This document shows, piece after piece, positions 49,297 to 52,861 of a DNA stretch of 52,861 nt (position 1 is its first letter; every line of letters starts with the position of its first letter). The translations under genes and the position numbers were made by a program. This DNA is from Streptosporangium minutum. GTDB lineage: Bacteria; Actinomycetota; Actinomycetes; Streptosporangiales; Streptosporangiaceae. The notes under the pieces were generated by a model. That model did not search any database. It was not told the DNA's origin and was given only the letters and a program-made list of their open reading frames with translations. The DNA lies in the NCBI RefSeq assembly GCF_002149035.1, contig NZ_NGFP01000024.1:1-52861 (forward strand), written 5' to 3'.

Positions 49297-49385
49297 GGCC
49301 GCGGCGGGGCGGTCCGGGGGAGAGCGCGGCCGCCGCCAGGTCATGTGAGGCCGCGGCGGGGCGGTCCGGGTGGAGAGCGCGGCCG
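49281..49385 (+). repeat. 52-bp tandem duplication across the menD stop codon
   Basis: Copy 1 (49281-49332) includes the last four sense codons and TGA of menD. Copy 2 (49333-49385) follows at once and is identical except for one inserted T. The identity points to a recent slippage or unequal-crossover event. The second copy lies outside the reading frame. Confidence 0.93.
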
Positions 49386-49421
49386 CCGGCCCTGGCGGGC
49401 CCTGGGACCCGGGGCCGGTGA

Positions 49422-49463
49422 ACCGTTCCCTCCGGGGCGCCCCGCCGTCCCGGAGGGAACGGT
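49422..49463 (+). terminator. menD terminator hairpin
   Basis: A perfect 15-bp stem (49422-49436 with 49449-49463) with a 12-nt loop stands between menD and the dedA-like gene. There is no strong T tract. Confidence 0.72.
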
Positions 49464-49489
49464 CCGGCTGACCCAATAAGGTGTCCGTC

Positions 49490-50125
49490 ATGCATGTCGA
49501 CGAATGGCTCCAGGCGATTCCCCCGCTGTGGATCTGTGCATTGGTCGGGCTGGTGATCGGGTTGGAGAGCCTCGGCATTCCGCTGCCCGGGGAGATCGTC
49601 CTGGTCAGTTCCGCGCTGCTGGCGGCGCAGGGCGTGGTCAACCCGCTCTGGGTCGGGATCTGCGCCAGCGTCGGGGCCATCGTCGGCGACTCCATCGGCT
49701 ACGCCATCGGCCGCAAGGGCGGCAAGCCCATGTTCGACCGGCTGGGCCGCAGGTTCCCCAAGCACTTCGGCCCGTCCCACATCGCCAAGGCCGAGCGCTA
49801 CTTCGAGCGCTACGGCATGTGGACGGTGTTCTTCGGCCGGTTCGTCGCGCTGCTGCGCATCCTGGCAGGCCCGCTGGCCGGGGCCCTGCGCATGCCGTAC
49901 TGGAGGTTTCTGACCGCCAACGTGCTCGGCGGGATCGCCTGGGCGGGTGGGACCACCGCGGTCGTCTACTACCTGGGCAGGGTCGCCGAGAAATGGCTCA
50001 AGGGCTTCTCCTGGGCGGGGCTGGTGCTCGCGGTGCTCTTCGGCGTCGTGACCACGCTGCTCGTCAAGCGCCGGGCGGCCAGGATGGCCGCCCAGGAGGC
50101 CGAGGAGCCCGCGGGCGCGGCCTGA
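49490..50125 (+). CDS. DedA family membrane protein
   Basis: The protein of about 211 residues has four to five hydrophobic helices and the DedA/SNARE-associated pattern: GLESLGIPLPGEIVLVSSALLA (~27-48), GDSIGYAIGRKGGK, ERYGMWTVFFGRFVALLRILAGPLAGALRMPYWRF (membrane Arg residues and GPLAG motif) and NVLGGIAWAGG. DedA proteins include undecaprenyl-phosphate and phospholipid flippases, so a role in lipid carrier recycling is likely but not proven here. ATG 49490 has AAGG close upstream; GTG 49481 is the alternative. Confidence 0.92.
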   Translation: MHVDEWLQAIPPLWICALVGLVIGLESLGIPLPGEIVLVSSALLAAQGVVNPLWVGICASVGAIVGDSIGYAIGRKGGKPMFDRLGRRFPKHFGPSHIAKAERYFERYGMWTVFFGRFVALLRILAGPLAGALRMPYWRFLTANVLGGIAWAGGTTAVVYYLGRVAEKWLKGFSWAGLVLAVLFGVVTTLLVKRRAARMAAQEAEEPAGAA

Positions 50126-50202
50126 CTACCAGACCTGGGGATGTGGGCCCGCGGTGATGCGGTCACGGTGAGGGAGTACGACTCACCGTGAAGGGAAGCG
50201 CC

Positions 50203-50715
50203 ATGCGCACTGACGACACTTCGATCGCCTATGAACCGGTGGCCTCCTACAACACCTACCTGGAGGCTCAGAGAGCCGTCGACTACCTTTCCGACCAGAA
50301 GTTCCCGGTCGAGCACACCAAGATCGTCGGATCGGACCTCAGGCTCGTCGAAAAGGTGCTCGGGCGGCTGACCTACCTGCGCGCCGCCGGCATGGGAGCG
50401 GCGACGGGTGCCTGGATCGGCCTGTTGATCGGCCTGTTCCTGGCGATCTTCACCCCTGGACGGTTCCCCTTTCTCCTGGTGCTGTGGGCGCTGGTGTGGG
50501 GCGCGATCGCGGGAGCGATCTTCGGGCTGATCGGCCACGCGCTGACCGGCGGCAAACGGGATTTCCTGTCCTCCAGCGCGATCGTCGCCAACCGGTACCA
50601 GGTGCTGGTCACGACCGACCGCGCGGCGGAGGCCCGCAGGCTCCTGGAGGTCGGCACCCCGCAGGCCGCGCAGGTCCCCCAGACTCCGCAGACCCCCCAC
50701 ACCCCGCAGTTCTAG
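50203..50715 (+). CDS. General-stress-protein-like membrane protein (YflT/Gsp17M type)
   Basis: The protein of about 170 residues has an N-terminal YflT-like domain (PVASYNTYLEAQRAVDYLSDQKFPVEHTKIVGSDLRLVEKV) and a central membrane hairpin (AATGAWIGLLIGLFLAIF and LLVLWALVWGAIAGAIFGLIG). A cytoplasmic ANRYQVLVTTDRAAEARRLL segment and a tail of PQTP repeats follow. This layout is common among actinobacterial general stress proteins of unknown activity. ATG 50203 follows AAGGGAAG; GTG 50188 is in frame. It lies upstream of the DnaK gene but 318 bp away. Confidence 0.8.
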   Translation: MRTDDTSIAYEPVASYNTYLEAQRAVDYLSDQKFPVEHTKIVGSDLRLVEKVLGRLTYLRAAGMGAATGAWIGLLIGLFLAIFTPGRFPFLLVLWALVWGAIAGAIFGLIGHALTGGKRDFLSSSAIVANRYQVLVTTDRAAEARRLLEVGTPQAAQVPQTPQTPHTPQF

Positions 50716-51033
50716 CGGACGGCCCGCGCCGGCCGCGCGGCCCTCTCGCACTTCGGCGGCTCCAGCCGGACGGTTCCGTGAGGGGAGAGGGCCTCCAGGC
50801 GGTGGGGGCGCGCCCGCGCCGCCCACGGGGTCGCGGTGCCGCCACCTCCCGTGCCCCCTCTCGGCGCCGGTCCCCCTCCCGTTATGGCGCGGCGGCGAGG
50901 AGACGACCGTCCGCCCGCTTCGACGTCCCAGCCGGACATCCGGCCCGCGGAGGGACAGAACTACAAGGTCTGAGGATGCGACAAGCCCGCCGGGGACGAA
51001 CGCCGGCGGCACAGCCCACACTGGAGGTCAGAA
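50716..51033 (+). other. Upstream region of the DnaK gene
   Basis: This 318-bp GC-rich region holds no gene. I looked for the HAIR element (CTTGAGT-N7-ACTCAAG) bound by HspR upstream of main actinobacterial dnaK operons and for CIRCE and found neither. The only clear element is the ribosome site GGAGG at 51022-51026. Confidence 0.55.
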
Positions 51034-52861
51034 ATGGCTAGAGCTGTCGGGATCGACCTCGGCACCACCAACTCGGTGATCGCCACGATGGAGGGCAACC
51101 AGCCCACGGTGATCCCCAACGCCGAGGGGTCCCGGACGACGCCGTCGGTCGTGGCCTTCACCGAACAGGGCGAGCGCCTGGTCGGGCAGCTGGCCCGGCG
51201 TCAGGCCATTCTCAACCCGAAGGGGACGATCTACTCCGCCAAGCGGTTCATCGGGCGCCGCTTCGACGAGGTCACCAGCGAGATGAACGCCGTGTCGTTC
51301 GACGTGGTGTCCGGCCCGGACGGGGCCGTGCGCTTCGACGTCCACGGCAAGCTGTACGCGCCGGAGGAGATCGCCGCCCAGGTCCTGCGCAAGCTGGTCG
51401 ACGACGCCTCGAAGTTCCTCGGGGAGAAGGTCACCGAGGCGGTCATCACGGTGCCCGCCTACTTCAACGACTCCCAGCGCCAGGCGACCAAGGACGCCGG
51501 GAAGATCGCCGGCCTGGAGGTGCTGCGGATCATCAACGAGCCGACCGCGGCCGCCCTCGCCTACGGTCTGGACCGCAAGGAGAACGAGACCGTCCTCGTC
51601 TTCGACCTGGGCGGCGGAACGTTCGACGTCAGCATCCTCACCATCGGCGACGGCGTCGTGGAGGTACGGTCGACCTCGGGCGACACCCACCTGGGCGGCG
51701 ACGACTTCGACCGGCGCATCGTCGACTACCTCGCCGACGAGTTCCAGCGGGACAACGGCATCGACCTGCGCAACGACCCCCAGGCGCTGCAGCGGCTGTT
51801 CGAGGCGGCGGAGAAGGCCAAGGTCGAGCTGTCCTCGGTCACCCAGACGCAGATCAGCCTGCCCTTCATCACGGCGGACGCCTCCGGCCCCAAGCACCTG
51901 AACACCACGCTGCGGCGGGCGACGTTCGAGGAGATCACGGCCGACCTCCTGGAGCGCTGCAAGGGCCCGGTCGAGCAGGCGATAGCCGACGCCAAGCTCT
52001 CCTCCAACGACATCGACGAGGTGATCCTGGTGGGCGGCTCGACCAGGATGCCCGCCGTGCAGAACCTGGTGCGCCGCATGACCGGCGGCAAGGACCCGAA
52101 CATGACGGTCAACCCCGACGAGGTCGTGGCACTGGGCGCCGCGGTCCAGGCGGCCGTCATCAAGGGTGATCTGCAGGACGTCGTCCTGCTCGACGTGACG
52201 CCGCTCTCGCTCGGCATCGAGACGCTCGGCGGGATCATGACCAAGGTCATCGAGCGCAACACGACGATCCCGGCCCGCCGTACCGAGGTGTTCAGCACCG
52301 CCGAGGACAACCAGAGCGCCGTCGACGTCGTGGTGCTCCAGGGGGAGCGCGAACGCGCCGCCGACAACCGGGCCCTGGGCAGGTTCCGGCTGGAGAACAT
52401 CAGATCCGCGCCGCGCGGCGAGCCCCAGGTGGAGGTGACCTTCGACGTCGACGCGAACGGGATCGTGAACGTCTCGGCCAAGGACAAGGACACCAACGCC
52501 GAGCAGCGCATCACCATCAGCGAGAGCTCCAACCTCGACCAGAGCGAGGTCGAGCGCATGGTCTCCGACGCCGAGCAGCACCGTGAGGAGGACGCGCGGC
52601 TGCGGCAGGCGGTCGACGCGCGCAACGAGCTCGACAGCGCCGCCTACCAGGTGGAACGGCGGCTGAACGAGCTGGGCGACGCGGTGGCCGTCCATGAGAA
52701 GGCGCGGGCCGAGATGCTCGTCAACGACGCCCGTGACGCGGTCAAGCAGCAGGACACCCCGGTCGACCGGCTCCGGTCCCTGACCTCCGAGCTGCAGCAG
52801 GTCTACCAGAGCCTCGCCGTCGCCTCCGCGGGCCAGCCGGCTGGGGCGGGTCCGGGCGCCC
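51034..52861 (+). CDS. dnaK: Molecular chaperone DnaK (Hsp70), 3' end beyond the window
   Basis: At least 609 residues are present and the frame is still open at the window end. The ATPase domain has [65 protein letters not shown] and [12 protein letters not shown]. The substrate domain has [27 protein letters not shown], and a helical lid follows. The final visible [11 protein letters not shown] tail suggests only a few residues are missing. GGAGGTCA precedes ATG 51034. No grpE, dnaJ or hspR is seen before it and no HAIR element, so it may be a second copy or be followed by them outside the window. Confidence 0.97.
   Translation, partial: MARAVGIDLGTTNSVIATMEGNQPTVIPNAEGSRTTPSVVAFTEQGERLVGQLARRQAILNPKGTIYSAKRFIGRRFDEVTSEMNAVSFDVVSGPDGAVRFDVHGKLYAPEEIAAQVLRKLVDDASKFLGEKVTEAVITVPAYFNDSQRQATKDAGKIAGLEVLRIINEPTAAALAYGLDRKENETVLVFDLGGGTFDVSILTIGDGVVEVRSTSGDTHLGGDDFDRRIVDYLADEFQRDNGIDLRNDPQALQRLFEAAEKAKVELSSVTQTQISLPFITADASGPKHLNTTLRRATFEEITADLLERCKGPVEQAIADAKLSSNDIDEVILVGGSTRMPAVQNLVRRMTGGKDPNMTVNPDEVVALGAAVQAAVIKGDLQDVVLLDVTPLSLGIETLGGIMTKVIERNTTIPARRTEVFSTAEDNQSAVDVVVLQGERERAADNRALGRFRLENIRSAPRGEPQVEVTFDVDANGIVNVSAKDKDTNAEQRITISESSNLDQSEVERMVSDAEQHREEDARLRQAVDARNELDSAAYQVERRLNELGDAVAVHEKARAEMLVNDARDAVKQQDTPVDRLRSLTSELQQVYQSLAVASAGQPAGAGPGA

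Noticed and set aside
47533-49695. Upstream extension of the menE frame across menD to 49695
   Set aside because: The extension is antisense to the clearly coding menD gene; ATG 47532 begins the family-like protein.

Overview
The window is chromosomal DNA from a high-GC Gram-positive bacterium of the order Streptosporangiales (Streptosporangium or Nonomuraea type). The order is inferred; Actinobacteria is secure. The support is the very GC-rich third codon positions, many GTG and some TTG starts, actinobacterial 5S rRNA, a fused trpEG behind a trp leader peptide, ThyX, the garA-ftsR-DUF151-MerR-gcvP block also known from Mycobacterium and Streptomyces, DUF5999 and HrdB-type sigma sequence. 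I see no phage, transposase, CRISPR array or tRNA gene. About 53 protein genes fill the window.

Layout. 1-290: the tail of an rRNA operon (23S-5S spacer, 5S rRNA, terminator). 433-3021: a phosphotransferase/acyl-CoA dehydrogenase pair divergent from a DUF6285 gene, sharing a 52-bp control region. 3076-6266: a monocarboxylate symporter with its DUF3311 partner, then a carboxymuconolactone-decarboxylase-like and a VOC protein. 6463-9313: a gluconate module (GntR/FCD regulator, gluconokinase, GntP permease). 9354-14613: arginine deiminase, an SDR, a WYL regulator, a 16-bp minisatellite and a CocE/NonD hydrolase. 14702-17120: the attenuated trp transcription unit. 17141-21613: amidohydrolase, ThyX, a BNR/sialidase-fold protein and a flavohemoprotein. 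22024-24519: a small ORF overlapping a class I amidotransferase-fold gene that lacks its catalytic cysteine, then a HSL-type hydrolase and an enoyl-CoA hydratase. 24592-26990: SRPBCC protein, acyl-CoA dehydrogenase, methyltransferase. 27120-30018: a two-component system with a small membrane protein.

30409-39448 is a conserved actinobacterial block: CDP-alcohol phosphatidyltransferase, a nucleotidyltransferase fused to a degenerate phosphomannomutase-like domain, a GarA-type FHA protein, FtsR-type MerR, a DUF151 nuclease-family protein, a second MerR protein, and gcvP under a tandem glycine riboswitch. 39572-44290 holds a TPR protein, small membrane and hydrolase genes, DUF5999, a TetR regulator, an orphan gene, and an azoR-sugE operon behind a large dyad operator. 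44373-49296 holds a sigma-70 factor with a SigR-like promoter, a small secreted protein and divergent menE/menD. 49490-52861 holds DedA, a general-stress-like membrane protein and a DnaK cut off by the window edge.

The points most worth following are regulatory: (1) the gcvP Shine-Dalgarno is perfectly complementary over 9 nt to the core of glycine aptamer 2; (2) the trp leader peptide appears leaderless and is followed by a classical attenuator; (3) a well-translated small ORF overlaps an amidotransferase-fold gene with Cys replaced by Ala; (4) a SigR-type promoter precedes a sigma-factor gene; (5) several strong dyads sit at promoters of redox and acyl-CoA genes.
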